The notes below the pieces were generated by a model, which saw nothing but the letters and a program-made list of their open reading frames with translations, made no database searches and was not told the origin of the DNA. Of a DNA stretch of 64,000 bases, positions 16,722-26,459 are shown in pieces. Each line of letters opens with the position of its first letter. Within the stretch, counting starts at the first letter, position 1. The translations under genes and the position numbers were made by a program. The stretch comes from an uncultured Lachnospiraceae bacterium. Lineage in GTDB: Bacteria; Bacillota; Clostridia; Lachnospirales; Lachnospiraceae. The stretch covers positions 1 to 64,000 of the forward strand of contig CAMWXE010000019.1 in NCBI GenBank assembly GCA_947178145.1, written 5' to 3'.

Positions 16722-18392
16722 TCAATTTCGTGGTATCTCGAGGATTGCTCCCCTGTTGCCGCTTGTGACGAGCTCGCGGTATCTTGCAAGATAACCTGTC
16801 GTAATCTTTGGCTCTCTCGGCTGCCAGTCTGCACGGCGCTTTGCCAGCTCCTCATCTGATACTTTGACATTCAAAGTACACTCTGTAATGTTGATGGAAA
16901 TAATATCGCCCTCCTCGACAAGTGCAATTGGTCCGCACACAGCTGCCTCCGGCGACACATGGCCAATCGATGCGCCGCGCGATGCGCCGGAGAATCGTCC
17001 GTCTGTGATTAACGCCACCGTAGAGCCAAGCCCCATTCCGGCAATCGCCGATGTGGGATTCAGCATCTCACGCATACCAGGACCACCCTTGGGACCTTCG
17101 TAACGGATTACCACCACATCACCTGCAACAATTTTGCCGCCTTTGATTGCCTCAATCGCATCCTCCTCGCACTCAAACACGCGCGCCGGTCCCTCGTGGA
17201 CAAGCATCTCAGGAGCTACAGCAGAACGCTTTACCACACTTCCATCAGGGGCAAGATTTCCCTTTAGCACGGCAAGCCCGCCTGTTTTGCTGTATGGGTT
17301 GTCAAGCGGCCTGATAACCTCTGGATTTTTATTCGCAACACCCTTTATATTTTCTCCGATGGTCTTTCCTGTCACTGTCATGCAGTCTTCATTCAGCAGA
17401 CCAAGCTCTGACAGCTCATTCATCACAGCATACACACCGCCCGCCTCATTCAGGTCTTCCATATAAGTCGGACCAGCCGGCGCAAGATGACAGAGATTTG
17501 GTGTCTTTGCACTAATCTCATTTGCATAAGAAATATCAAAATCAAATCCAATCTCATGCGCGATAGCAGGCAGATGGAGCATGGAGTTTGTTGAACATCC
17601 CAGTGCCATGTCGACTGTGAGCGCATTGATAATCGCCTCTTTTGTCATAATATCACGCGGACAGATGTTTTTCCTGAGCATTTCCATAACTGCCATGCCA
17701 GCATGTTTTGCAAGCTTGATTCGCTCGGAATACACTGCCGGAATCGTGCCATTTCCCTGTAAGCCCATTCCGAGTGCCTCTGTCAGACAGTTCATGGAGT
17801 TTGCAGTGTACATACCGGAACAAGATCCACAGGTCGGACACGCCTTGTTCTCAAACTCGCACACATCTTCCTCTGTCATAGTCCCGGCGGCATAGGAACC
17901 CACTGCCTCAAACATGGAGGAAAGACTGCGCTTCTGTCCTTTCACATGCCCTGCAAGCATCGGTCCGCCCGACACAAACACCGTAGGCACATTGATGCGC
18001 GCAGCTGCCATCAGCAGTCCCGGAACATTCTTGTCACAATTTGGAACCATGACAAGCGCGTCAAACTGATGCGCCAGAGCCATACATTCCGTCGAGTCAG
18101 CGATCAGATCTCTTGTAACAAGCGAATATTTCATGCCGATATGTCCCATCGCAATACCATCGCAGACAGCGATTGCCGGAAATACGACAGGTACACCACC
18201 CGCTTCCGCCACGCCGAGCTTCACTGCATTGACTATTTTATCCAGGTTCATATGACCTGGCACAATCTCATTGTATGAACTGACAATACCTACCATCGGT
18301 TTGTTCATTTCTTCTTCTGTAAATCCCAATGCATTAAACAGGCTTCTGTGCGGTGCCTGCTGCATTCCCTTTTTTACATTATCACTTCTCAT
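16722..18392 (-). CDS. ilvD: Dihydroxy-acid dehydratase
   Basis: About 556 residues. Iron-sulfur enzyme that dehydrates 2,3-dihydroxy acids to 2-keto acids in branched-chain synthesis. The cluster-ligand cysteines appear in PNCDKNVPG and [18 protein letters not shown], and the C-terminal [20 protein letters not shown] is typical. The start [17 protein letters not shown] is the family start; an ATG 39 bp upstream is less likely. A GGATGGAG site precedes it. Confidence 0.95.
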   Translation of the reverse strand: MRSDNVKKGMQQAPHRSLFNALGFTEEEMNKPMVGIVSSYNEIVPGHMNLDKIVNAVKLGVAEAGGVPVVFPAIAVCDGIAMGHIGMKYSLVTRDLIADSTECMALAHQFDALVMVPNCDKNVPGLLMAAARINVPTVFVSGGPMLAGHVKGQKRSLSSMFEAVGSYAAGTMTEEDVCEFENKACPTCGSCSGMYTANSMNCLTEALGMGLQGNGTIPAVYSERIKLAKHAGMAVMEMLRKNICPRDIMTKEAIINALTVDMALGCSTNSMLHLPAIAHEIGFDFDISYANEISAKTPNLCHLAPAGPTYMEDLNEAGGVYAVMNELSELGLLNEDCMTVTGKTIGENIKGVANKNPEVIRPLDNPYSKTGGLAVLKGNLAPDGSVVKRSAVAPEMLVHEGPARVFECEEDAIEAIKGGKIVAGDVVVIRYEGPKGGPGMREMLNPTSAIAGMGLGSTVALITDGRFSGASRGASIGHVSPEAAVCGPIALVEEGDIISINITECTLNVKVSDEELAKRRADWQPREPKITTGYLARYRELVTSGNRGAILEIPRN

Positions 18393-18442
18393 TTCAATTG
18401 CTCCATCCTTCCATATTGATTCATTTCGCAAGCTTTTTCGCT

Positions 18443-19543
18443 TTATACTCTCTCTGCAATCAGATCACCCATCTCAGCAGTGCCAATCTGTGTCACGCCA
18501 GCGCGCTTATGCTCCTCCTGAGGCATAATATCAATTGTGCGATACCCTTCCTCAAGCACCTTTTTGACAGCCATCTCAATCGCCTCAGCTTCCTTGTCAA
18601 GATCAAACGAATAGCGAAGCATCATTGCCGCACTCAAAATTGTCGCAATCGGATTTGCAATACCCTTTCCGGCGATATCAGGTGCGGAACCGCCGCTTGG
18701 CTCATAGAGCCCGAATTTTGTGTCATTCAGACTTGCCGATGACAGCATGCCGATAGAACCTGTGACCATACTTGCCTCATCCGAGAGAATATCTCCAAAC
18801 ATATTTTCTGTTAAAATTACGTCGAACTGCTTTGGATCTTTTACAAGCTGCATTGCACAGTTATCGACAAGCATATGCTCCAGTGTGACCTCAGGATAAT
18901 CTTTGGCAACCTCCTCGACAACCTTTCTCCAAAGTCTGGACGAGTCAAGCACATTTGCTTTGTCAACGCTTGTCACCTTTTTTCTGCGCTTCATTGCTAT
19001 ATCAAAACCCTTGACTGCGATGCGTCTGATTTCTTTTTCTGTATAAGTAAGTGTATCAATCGCTGTTACAACGCCATCCACTTCCTTTGTACTGCGCTCT
19101 CCGAAATAGAGACCGCCTGTGAGCTCGCGCATAATCATCATGTCAAACCCGCTGCCTATAATGTCATCTCTCAGCGGACACGCCTCTTTTAACTCTTCAT
19201 ATAAATATGCCGGTCTCAAATTTGCAAAAAGGTTCAGGGATTTTCTCAGCTTCAAAAGTCCCGCCTCCGGTCTTAAATGAGGTGGCAGCTTATACCATGG
19301 AGATGTGGAAGTATTTCCGCCAATAGAGCCCATGAGAACGGCATCTGCAGCCTTGGCTGCCGCAATCGCCTCCTCTGTAAGAGGTTCCCCGCACGCGTCA
19401 ATGGAGGCTCCTCCCATCAAAATATCTTTATACGAAATGCTGTGACCGTATTTCTCAGCAACCTGATTCAGTACTTTTTTCGCCTCAGCGACAATTTCCG
19501 GTCCGATTCCATCACCGGGTATACACACAATATTCAAATTCAT
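18443..19543 (-). CDS. leuB: 3-isopropylmalate dehydrogenase
   Basis: About 366 residues. NAD-dependent oxidative decarboxylation of 3-isopropylmalate in leucine synthesis. The start [18 protein letters not shown], the substrate arginines in [14 protein letters not shown] and [11 protein letters not shown], and the metal/NAD region DILSDEASM...[14 protein letters not shown] are diagnostic. The ATG at 19543 sits 9 bases from AAAGGAG; the ATG two codons upstream is too close. First gene of the operon. leuA, leuC and leuD are not nearby. No T-box leader was found. Confidence 0.95.
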   Translation of the reverse strand: MNLNIVCIPGDGIGPEIVAEAKKVLNQVAEKYGHSISYKDILMGGASIDACGEPLTEEAIAAAKAADAVLMGSIGGNTSTSPWYKLPPHLRPEAGLLKLRKSLNLFANLRPAYLYEELKEACPLRDDIIGSGFDMMIMRELTGGLYFGERSTKEVDGVVTAIDTLTYTEKEIRRIAVKGFDIAMKRRKKVTSVDKANVLDSSRLWRKVVEEVAKDYPEVTLEHMLVDNCAMQLVKDPKQFDVILTENMFGDILSDEASMVTGSIGMLSSASLNDTKFGLYEPSGGSAPDIAGKGIANPIATILSAAMMLRYSFDLDKEAEAIEMAVKKVLEEGYRTIDIMPQEEHKRAGVTQIGTAEMGDLIAERV

Positions 19544-19617
19544 TAACATTCTCTCCTTTTCTAATGGATGAAATTAATCGGTCTAATCTATCCCTTGAAT
19601 AAATATACACATATTCA

Positions 19618-19646
19618 ATCATATTACATTCGACAGAAAATTTCAA
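19618..19646 (-). promoter_or_regulatory. Promoter of the leuB operon
   Basis: On the minus strand: TTGAAA (19641-19646), 17-base spacer, TATGAT (19618-19623). The leader to leuB is about 70 nt and shows no T-box (no AGGGTGGNACC motif) and no evident leader peptide. Confidence 0.8.
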
Positions 19647-19715
19647 CAGAATACATAAAAAAAGATGGGATAGGATTGTATATTACAGTCCGACAGAGCC
19701 AAACGATAAAATTAT

Positions 19716-19746
19716 GAAAAAGTCCCCTGAAAAATCAGGAGACTTT
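19716..19746 (-). terminator. Terminator after yajC
   Basis: AAGTCTCCTGA / TCAGGGGACTT with one wobble pair and an ATTTTT-type loop, then TTTTT on the minus strand, about 25 bp after the yajC stop. Confidence 0.8.
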
Positions 19747-19770
19747 GACACAACGATTCACAAATACCCT

Positions 19771-20100
19771 TTATTCAGCTGTTTCCGGTTTCTCAACCTG
19801 CTCGATTGCCGCCTTTTTCATCGGTATACGGCAATGTCTGCTGTTGCCAAACTCCACGATGACATCCTCGTCAGTGACATCAATCACAACACCATAGAAA
19901 CCGCTGGTAGTCAAAATGCTGTCGCCAACTTCCACCGAATTGACAAGAGCTGCCTTTTTCTTCTGCTCTTTTCTCTGTGGGCGAATCATCAGAAAATACA
20001 TAAGAGCAAACCAGCCTACTACCACAATAACAAATGAAAAAATACTGCCAGCACCTTGTCCTGCTGCAATTGCATCTGCCTCTGTCAACAATAAATTCAT
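19771..20100 (-). CDS. yajC: Preprotein translocase subunit YajC
   Basis: 109 residues. Single-pass membrane partner of SecDF in protein export. One transmembrane helix (about 20-42, SIFSFVIVVVGWFALMYFLM) is followed by the YajC hallmark IRPQRKEQKKKAALVNSVEVGD and a small beta domain. AGGAGGAAT lies before the ATG. The usual tgt-yajC order is kept, but a 187-bp palindromic repeat sits between the two genes. Confidence 0.93.
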   Translation of the reverse strand: MNLLLTEADAIAAGQGAGSIFSFVIVVVGWFALMYFLMIRPQRKEQKKKAALVNSVEVGDSILTTSGFYGVVIDVTDEDVIVEFGNSRHCRIPMKKAAIEQVEKPETAE

Positions 20101-20228
20101 GTCTAATTATTCCTCCTAATCGATTAACATACCAAAAAACGACTATTGCGTAAAACACATAGTATATATCATACACAAAATTTGCCAATTCTTCAAGTAA
20201 AATATTTATTAAAATGCCTCCATTCCCT

Positions 20229-20415
20229 CTAGAGCGTGTTTGAAAATTCATTCCTACCACCTGCATAACGACGCGTACGCGTCGTATTCACCACTTTGCG
20301 TGAGATTTGCGCCAAATTCAGTCAACATAGCCCGCTATGCCTCCTTCATTTGGCACAAATCTCCCACAAACTGTGACGCACATCTGGCAGAAAGCATTTT
20401 TCAAACACGCTCTAG
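20229..20415. repeat. Family A palindromic repeat (MITE-like), copy 1
   Basis: A 187-bp element with terminal inverted repeats CTAGAGCGTGTTTGAAAA / TTTTTCAAACACGCTCTAG. Inside are the perfect palindrome GACGCGTACGCGTC and the motif CATAGCCCGCTATG. About 97 percent identical by eye to the inverted copy at 49003-49188. It encodes no protein. Its right end provides the last codons and stop of tgt (LERV-stop). Confidence 0.9.
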
Positions 20416-21519
20416 TTTACGCTTCTTGTAGGCAGCAAATTCGCCTGCATCAAGCGCATTCCGAATTTCCGTCATCATTGTATTGTAGAAATAGAGATTG
20501 TGGAGGACGCAAAGCCGCAAACCAAGCATCTCTTTCGCCTTCAATAAATGTCGGATATAAGCTCTCGAATACCTCCTGCACGCCGGGCAGTTACACCCTT
20601 CCTCAATCGGTCTGGAATCAAGCTCATACTTTGCATTGAACAGATTAATCTTGCCATGGTTTGTGTAGAGATGTCCATGACGCCCGTTTCTGGTTGGATA
20701 GACACAGTCAAAAAAGTCAATGCCGCGCTCCACGCCTTCCAGAATATTTGCCGGTGTCCCCACTCCCATCAGATAGGTCGGCTTGTCCTTTGGCAGATAA
20801 GGCAATGTTTCATCCAAAATGTAATACATTTCCTCGTGTGTTTCCCCTACAGCTAATCCGCCGACCGCATAACCGTCCAAGTCCATCTCGGCAATCCGTT
20901 TTGCGTGCTCGATGCGAATATCCGCATAGACAGCTCCCTGGTTGATACCAAACAACATTTGATTTTTGTTGATGGTATCCTCAAGGGAATTGAGTCTGTT
21001 CATCTCCTCTTTACATCGCGCGAGCCAGCGCGTCGTGCGCTCCACAGAATTCGAAACATACTGCCTGTCTGCCTTACTGGGTGCGCACTCGTCAAATGCC
21101 ATGGCAATCGTGGATGCCAGATTTGACTGAATCTGCATACTCTCCTCGGGTCCCATAAAAATTTTTCTGCCATCTATGTGAGAGTGAAAGTATACACCTT
21201 CCTCCTTAATTTTTCGAAGTCCTGCCAGAGAGAATACTTGAAATCCGCCGGAATCTGTCAATATTGGCTTATTCCAGGACATAAATTTGTGGAGGCCGCC
21301 AAGCTTCTTAATCGTTTCATCACCGGTCCTGACATGGAGGTGGTATGTGTTGGAAAGCTCTACCTGTGTGCCGATTTCTTCTAAATCTGCCGTCGATACA
21401 GCTCCCTTTATCGCTGCAACAGTACCAACATTCATAAATACCGGAGTCTGAATCGTGCCATGGACTGTAGTGACTTCCGCGCGTTTGGCACGTCCTTCCT
21501 GTTTTAGTAACTTATACAT
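20401..21519 (-). CDS. tgt: Queuine tRNA-ribosyltransferase
   Basis: About 372 residues. Exchanges guanine for the queuosine precursor at position 34 of GU(N)-anticodon tRNAs. The catalytic Asp in LTDSGGFQVFSL, MAFDECAPSKAD, GVGTPANILEGVERGIDFFDCVYPTRNGRHG and the zinc ligands CNCPACRRYSRAYIRHLL...LCVLHN are all present. The start MYKLLKQEGRAKRAEV at 21519 has AGAAAGGAA upstream; the frame is open further up but unsupported. The C-terminus ends KRKLERV-stop, where the last four codons and the stop come from the family A repeat. Confidence 0.95.
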   Translation of the reverse strand: MYKLLKQEGRAKRAEVTTVHGTIQTPVFMNVGTVAAIKGAVSTADLEEIGTQVELSNTYHLHVRTGDETIKKLGGLHKFMSWNKPILTDSGGFQVFSLAGLRKIKEEGVYFHSHIDGRKIFMGPEESMQIQSNLASTIAMAFDECAPSKADRQYVSNSVERTTRWLARCKEEMNRLNSLEDTINKNQMLFGINQGAVYADIRIEHAKRIAEMDLDGYAVGGLAVGETHEEMYYILDETLPYLPKDKPTYLMGVGTPANILEGVERGIDFFDCVYPTRNGRHGHLYTNHGKINLFNAKYELDSRPIEEGCNCPACRRYSRAYIRHLLKAKEMLGLRLCVLHNLYFYNTMMTEIRNALDAGEFAAYKKRKLERV

Positions 21520-21570
21520 TTTGTATTGATTTCCTTTCTTTATGTAATTTGTGCAAAAAACACTGGCACC

Positions 21571-21662
21571 TCTGAAGCTACTGTTCAGACATCCACAAAA
21601 GTAGTGGGAATCATGCGCCAAATTGATAAAAGCTTTCGCGGGCGTGAACAGTAACCCTCTGA
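21571..21662. repeat. Short inverted ACTGTTCA / TGAACAGT repeats
   Basis: TACTGTTCAG at 21579-21589 and GTGAACAGTAACC at 21643-21656 face each other across about 55 bp, upstream of the aroC promoter. The same word recurs as a perfect pair downstream (21769-21818). Four occurrences in 250 bp look like a small dispersed repeat or binding site. Confidence 0.4.
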
Positions 21663-21695
21663 ACAAGAGTGAAATAAAAAATAATACACTATTTC

Positions 21696-21724
21696 TTGAT
21701 TTTAAAATTTTTTACATCTATAAT
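21696..21724 (+). promoter_or_regulatory. Promoter of aroC
   Basis: TTGATT (21696-21701), 17-base spacer, TATAAT (21719-21724). The predicted leader to aroC is about 150 nt. Confidence 0.8.
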
Positions 21725-21768
21725 ATTAAATGGTGTGGTTCTCAAATGCAACCTTTATTTGAAAAAAT

Positions 21769-21818
21769 GTTACTGTTCACAGGTTTTAGCCCGTTACTGG
21801 AACAGAGTGAACAGTAAC
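21769..21818 (+). promoter_or_regulatory. Perfect 12-bp inverted repeat in the aroC leader
   Basis: GTTACTGTTCAC (21769-21780) and GTGAACAGTAAC (21807-21818) are exact reverse complements, 26 bases apart, within the 5' untranslated region of aroC. There is no long T run after it, so it is a leader hairpin or repressor site rather than a plain terminator. Confidence 0.55.
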
Positions 21819-21883
21819 AAAAAATAATAATGGATTACTGTTTGTTTTAAGTGCAGTTAAAGTACAGAAAGGAAAACAATGAT

Positions 21884-22999
21884 ATGGCTGGTTCAACATT
21901 TGGAAATATATTTCAACTCACCACATGGGGAGAATCCCACGGTCCAGGCATCGGTGTCGTCGTCGATGGATGCCCTGCTGGACTTGCATTGAGTGAGTCA
22001 GATATTCAGGCTTTTCTTGACAGAAGAAAGCCTGGTTCTTCCCGCTTTACAACGCAGCGGAAGGAATCGGACTGCGTCGAAATCTTATCCGGGATTTTTG
22101 AGGGAAGAACAACAGGTACTCCTATATCCATGCTTGTTCGCAACACTTCACAGAAATCTTCTGATTACAGTGATATTGCCTCCTACTATCGGCCTGGTCA
22201 TGCGGATTACACGTTTGACCAGAAGTATGGCTTTCGGGACTACCGCGGCGGTGGGCGTTCTTCAGGGCGCGAGACAATCGGACGCGTCGCTGCCGGTGCG
22301 ATAGCATCCAAGCTGCTGGCAGAGCTCGGGATTACTGTCACAGCCTACACGCAGGCAATCGGTGATATTGAAATACCAGATATCGATCGTCCTATGGAAA
22401 TGATTTCTATCGAAGAAGCCAGAAGCAATCCCACTGGTATGCCTGACAGAGAAACATCTCTCAGAGCGGAAGCCTACCTGAAGGAATGTATGGAAAGACT
22501 TGACTCTGCAGGCGGAATTGTTACCTGCCGCGTCTCTAATATGCCTGCTGGAATCGGCGAGCCGGTATTCGAAAAGCTTGACGCAAACCTTGCAAAGGCA
22601 ATCATGTCCATCGGAGCAGTCAAAGCATTTGAGATTGGTGATGGTGTAAAAGTATCATCCACAAACGGTTCCTCAAATAACGACAGCTTTCGTATGTGCG
22701 GTCGTAAAGTAACCAAAGCCACCAATCATGCAGGCGGGATACTCGGTGGCATCAGTGATGGCTCTGAACTCATATTGAGAGCTTATTTTAAACCTACTCC
22801 ATCCATTTTCCAAAAACAGGATACTGTGAACAGAGATGGAGAGAATATTACGATACAAATCAAGGGGCGCCATGATCCGATTATTGTTCCAAGAGCTGTT
22901 GTCGTTGTGGAATCCATGACTGCAATCACGATACTTGATATGCTTCTGCAAAATATGACCGCGAGAGTTGACAACATAAAAAGATTTTATGGCAAGTAA
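21884..22999 (+). CDS. aroC: Chorismate synthase
   Basis: About 371 residues. Needs reduced FMN to eliminate phosphate from EPSP and give chorismate, the last common step to aromatic amino acids. The start MAGSTFGNIFQLTTWGESHG, the FMN/substrate region DYRGGGRSSGRETIGRVAAG and GGILGGISDG are diagnostic. The ATG at 21884 has AAAGGAAAA at 9 bases. Monocistronic, with its own promoter, leader hairpin and terminator. Confidence 0.96.
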   Translation: MAGSTFGNIFQLTTWGESHGPGIGVVVDGCPAGLALSESDIQAFLDRRKPGSSRFTTQRKESDCVEILSGIFEGRTTGTPISMLVRNTSQKSSDYSDIASYYRPGHADYTFDQKYGFRDYRGGGRSSGRETIGRVAAGAIASKLLAELGITVTAYTQAIGDIEIPDIDRPMEMISIEEARSNPTGMPDRETSLRAEAYLKECMERLDSAGGIVTCRVSNMPAGIGEPVFEKLDANLAKAIMSIGAVKAFEIGDGVKVSSTNGSSNNDSFRMCGRKVTKATNHAGGILGGISDGSELILRAYFKPTPSIFQKQDTVNRDGENITIQIKGRHDPIIVPRAVVVVESMTAITILDMLLQNMTARVDNIKRFYGK

Positions 23000-23023
23000 A
23001 AAAAGTGGCAGAGCCACTTTTTT
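22998..23023. terminator. Bidirectional terminator between aroC and lactonase gene
   Basis: AAAAAAAGTGGC-AGA-GCCACTTTTTT, beginning at the aroC stop codon. The A and T runs make it usable from both strands. Confidence 0.9.
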
Positions 23024-23047
23024 ACTTTATTCTCTTCATTAGAGAAG

Positions 23048-24106
23048 CTATTGTGGAAGTTCATGAAAAATAATACAGTTTGCCTGATTGATTACAAGCT
23101 CCTTGCCATTCATTACCATATAATTCTCCTCATAATTCACCCTGAAGAATGTCATGGTATTGGATTCATGATTCAAGCTTACCAAATGTCTATTATCAGG
23201 AAACAGCGCTGCGTCCTTTGGATATTCGCCACTCACAGGCAGATAAAACAGTCTCGTCAGTTCGCCTGTCTCCCGGTTAATCTGAAACAGAGAGACACAA
23301 TTGTCCCCAGCAGTAGATGCAATAATATATTTTCCATCAAAGGAAATGTTTAACGCACTTGCCGCCACACCCTTCACCTCGAATTTATCCGAAGTTGGTA
23401 TTGTCTGTATCAGGTCAAAGTAAGGCACATTTTCTTCCTCATAATATCGATACACATCAATGCAGTTTTTCATCTCACTGATAATGTATAGAAAGCGCCC
23501 ATCCTCCGAAAACTTGAGATGTCTCGGAGCAGAGTCAATATCGCACCGGATAATATCCACTTGTCGCAAAACACCTCTCTCATGATCAAGACGGTAAATA
23601 TTTACATAATCAATACCAAGGTCTGCTGCGCACAGATACTTGTTGTCCCTCGTCATCTTAACACAGCTGATATGTGGTCTGTAGCTTCGTTCTGCGATAC
23701 TTCCGAGTCCCTTGTGAAAGACCTCGTCTGTGATAGCATCTACTGCACCTGTGTTGGAATCCAAATGCAGCACTGTGATCTTTCCATCATGATAACCTGC
23801 ACAAAACAAGAACTTGTCCTCATAATCGGTTGAGAGATAACATCCTCTCATACTGTTTGTAGAAGCAGTATTTACAAATTCCAGGTTCCCATCCGGCAAT
23901 ATCCGATAGCTTGAAACACCAGTATCTGTTATTGCGTAGAGATATTTTCTGTTGTGTGAGATTGTGACATAGGAAGAATTGGTGATATGCACCTCACCTT
24001 TCTCAGTTAAACGCCCATGCTCCATATCAACATCGTAGATCTTAATGCCGTGCTTGTCGCCCATTGTATAGGTTGATACATAGGCTACACATTTCTTTTC
24101 CGCCAT
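23048..24106 (-). CDS. Lactonase-family beta-propeller protein
   Basis: About 352 residues in the 6-phosphogluconolactonase (YbhE/Pgl) family: seven-bladed propeller with recurring F-S-x-D-G-R/K-Y-L/I blades (NKYLCAADLGIDYVNIYRL, EDGRFLYIISEMKNCIDVY, DGKYIIASTAGDNCVSLF). Members hydrolyse 6-phosphogluconolactone, but many homologues have other or unknown substrates, and no pentose phosphate genes are nearby. Start at 24106 behind AGGAGGAGAACAGG. Cytoplasmic; no signal peptide. Confidence 0.8.
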   Translation of the reverse strand: MAEKKCVAYVSTYTMGDKHGIKIYDVDMEHGRLTEKGEVHITNSSYVTISHNRKYLYAITDTGVSSYRILPDGNLEFVNTASTNSMRGCYLSTDYEDKFLFCAGYHDGKITVLHLDSNTGAVDAITDEVFHKGLGSIAERSYRPHISCVKMTRDNKYLCAADLGIDYVNIYRLDHERGVLRQVDIIRCDIDSAPRHLKFSEDGRFLYIISEMKNCIDVYRYYEEENVPYFDLIQTIPTSDKFEVKGVAASALNISFDGKYIIASTAGDNCVSLFQINRETGELTRLFYLPVSGEYPKDAALFPDNRHLVSLNHESNTMTFFRVNYEENYMVMNGKELVINQANCIIFHELPQ

Positions 24107-24260
24107 CCTGTTCTCCTCCTGATTACACATTTATATAAAATTTTTATTCACTAAAAATATATATAAGTATTTTATCACAAGAGATTGCATTTGTTAATTA
24201 TTTTTTGAAGATATTTTTTTACTTCGACTGCCTTCTTGCCGCCACAACGGTTCTTTTCTT

Positions 24261-26459
24261 CTATTTTACAAAATCAGGTATCTTTCCTTTTATGAAACAA
24301 TAATAGTCGGAACGTCTGCAATCTTCCATATCAAAACGGATCACAATGGTGTACTGCTTATCAAAAAAAACCGCAAAATCGCTGATATTCCACGAAAATT
24401 CCTCACTGATCACACTGTCAAGAATCTGTTGGATCTGTTCTTTGTCAGTATACTCTACAGTGTCTGTTTCTGCCGCCGGGTCCTCTATATAGGCGACACT
24501 CTCAGATATAGCATGTGCCGAATCGTCATAATCGTTTTTTTGCACAATGATTTTTTCTACATCGTCCGCTGTCAGTCTCTCCTCCATATCGAAACCGTAT
24601 TTCTTCAACAGTGCAATCGTCTCGACAAACTGCGGATACACAAACAATTCACCGGAATAGCTTGTATAACCGTATTTTTCGTCCTTTGTCTCAAAATCTA
24701 TTGTACCGACAGGTATCACATTCATGACGGTATCCAGAGCAAGGTTCCCGTACTCCTTTTGATACGTTTCTATCAGCTCTGCCTGCATATCCGGTGTCAG
24801 TTCAATCTTTGCTTTCATAAAATTATTCCCACATTCCACAGTATCAAATACAATATCCCAATTGTCGTTGAACAGCGGCGTAGAGCCAAGCTTATAGTCA
24901 TAGTCGCCAAAAATATCTGCAAGCAGCCTTATTGTATCTGCATCAGCGATATCAATGTAATAATTGCGGTAGATTGTCTTGCCGTTCAGAAGCTTATACC
25001 CAAAGGCAATCAACCGGTAATTCTCCTGTCTGTTCAACGCTTCAATATATTCCGGCGATTCTTCTATCCCCTCATAATAATCAAAATAACGATAGGTAAG
25101 CTGTTCCTTTGCCGCTTTCCAGGCAAGCTCCATAACACTGGGATTTCCCTGCATTTCCATATTGGCCATACGATAGTCCTCGGCATTCAAATAGTGGAAT
25201 CCAAATGCGCTCACTTTTACATTCTGTGACAGCGGCATCAGCTGGCAAATCGATACCGCACAGCTTTGCAGCTGGGAATCCGCGGGCACATAGGTATCAT
25301 ATCCTGCCACATCATATCGCACCACCACAAACAACAGTGCTGTGCATGCCGCATTGAACAAAAACTGTTTTTTGTGCATCAGCGCACCGCGGATGTCCAG
25401 TCGGAATATGATTTCTATTAAAATGCAGAACACGACAAACCCAAAGATCAACCCAAACAAAAACCAGTTATCTGAGGCGGTGTCAGAAGAAATCTCGCTA
25501 AAAAAGAACGCCGCATAGAAGGCAAACGGTATGACAGTCATTGTCTTGATCACAGGCTCGGCTACGTGAAACGCAATGGATTTCCCCGCAGCCTCCGATG
25601 CCCTTTTTATGTAAATAAAATACGCTGCCAGACTGTACACCGCAGCCGCAGCAATCAAAACCCACACATAGGAAGTATCATATTTATAGAATCTCTTTGC
25701 CGTCTCCAGCGTCGTGTTGTCCGGTCTGGCAAATAACTTTAACAGCATGGATAGCGGTGAAAAACACCAGATCTTTCCATTGATCCAGCCATTAGCACGA
25801 TTTCCATATGTGTAATATGTATCAAAAAAACGGTCAAACAATAAATTCGCAAGCATATTAACAATAGTACTATACGAAAATAATATCAGTGTTCCCAGAA
25901 TGCTGATAATGACATTTCCGGTAAGTCCCACTGTCATTACAGCCACACTGTATGCCAGGACAAAGATAACAAGATGCAGTCCGATATAGGATAGCATAGG
26001 AGGAACTGTCTCGATCGTAAAGGCGTCTCTCCCCGCAGCAATTCCTGCACAAATCAGCACATGCAGCACAAAAGGAAGGAAAAACTGCAAAATTCCGGAG
26101 AGGTACTTTGACCAGAAAAGCTGTGTCCTGCTGACCGGCAGACTGTGATACGTGTCGAGCTGTGTTCTGGAATGCAAAAAGGCATATCCGCTGATCCCGC
26201 ACAAAAACGCGGCAGCGCAGGTAACAATCGACAGCATCGCTGCATCCCTGCCGTAGAAATGCTCCCTTACAAATGTGACAGTATCATAAAAGCCAATACC
26301 ATAGCTGTACTCACCAGGATACTTCAGATATTGATCCGTCACCATGAGAAGACGAACCTCCATGCTGAGAAAATATGCGATAAATATCAGAATCGGACAC
26401 CATATTCTTTTCTTGATATCCTGCTTCACCATCTTAAAAAATAAGTTTTTTGATATCAT
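24261..26459 (-). CDS. ABC transporter permease, GntR-regulated type
   Basis: About 732 residues. The first 380 hold roughly nine hydrophobic helices of an ABC-2 type permease (early LIFIAYFLSMEVRLL, TLILFSYSTIVNMLANLLF and others); the rest is a large non-membrane domain, probably outside, rich in Tyr and acidic residues. The start at 26459 has GGAGG at 9 bases and overlaps the end of the ATPase gene by 26 bp. Third gene of gntR-ATPase-permease. The substrate is unknown; related YtrA-type operons respond to envelope-active antibiotics. Confidence 0.8.
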   Translation of the reverse strand: MISKNLFFKMVKQDIKKRIWCPILIFIAYFLSMEVRLLMVTDQYLKYPGEYSYGIGFYDTVTFVREHFYGRDAAMLSIVTCAAAFLCGISGYAFLHSRTQLDTYHSLPVSRTQLFWSKYLSGILQFFLPFVLHVLICAGIAAGRDAFTIETVPPMLSYIGLHLVIFVLAYSVAVMTVGLTGNVIISILGTLILFSYSTIVNMLANLLFDRFFDTYYTYGNRANGWINGKIWCFSPLSMLLKLFARPDNTTLETAKRFYKYDTSYVWVLIAAAAVYSLAAYFIYIKRASEAAGKSIAFHVAEPVIKTMTVIPFAFYAAFFFSEISSDTASDNWFLFGLIFGFVVFCILIEIIFRLDIRGALMHKKQFLFNAACTALLFVVVRYDVAGYDTYVPADSQLQSCAVSICQLMPLSQNVKVSAFGFHYLNAEDYRMANMEMQGNPSVMELAWKAAKEQLTYRYFDYYEGIEESPEYIEALNRQENYRLIAFGYKLLNGKTIYRNYYIDIADADTIRLLADIFGDYDYKLGSTPLFNDNWDIVFDTVECGNNFMKAKIELTPDMQAELIETYQKEYGNLALDTVMNVIPVGTIDFETKDEKYGYTSYSGELFVYPQFVETIALLKKYGFDMEERLTADDVEKIIVQKNDYDDSAHAISESVAYIEDPAAETDTVEYTDKEQIQQILDSVISEEFSWNISDFAVFFDKQYTIVIRFDMEDCRRSDYYCFIKGKIPDFVK

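Noticed and set aside
19547-19720. T-box or leader-peptide attenuator before leuB
   Set aside because: No AGGGTGGNACC antiterminator motif, no run of Leu/Ile/Val codons and no terminator in the leader.
19880-20266. 128-codon frame opening MQVVGMNFQTRSRG
   Set aside because: Runs out of the family A repeat into yajC in another frame.
24429-25229. 266-codon frame opposite the ABC permease
   Set aside because: Antisense shadow of the permease C-terminal domain.
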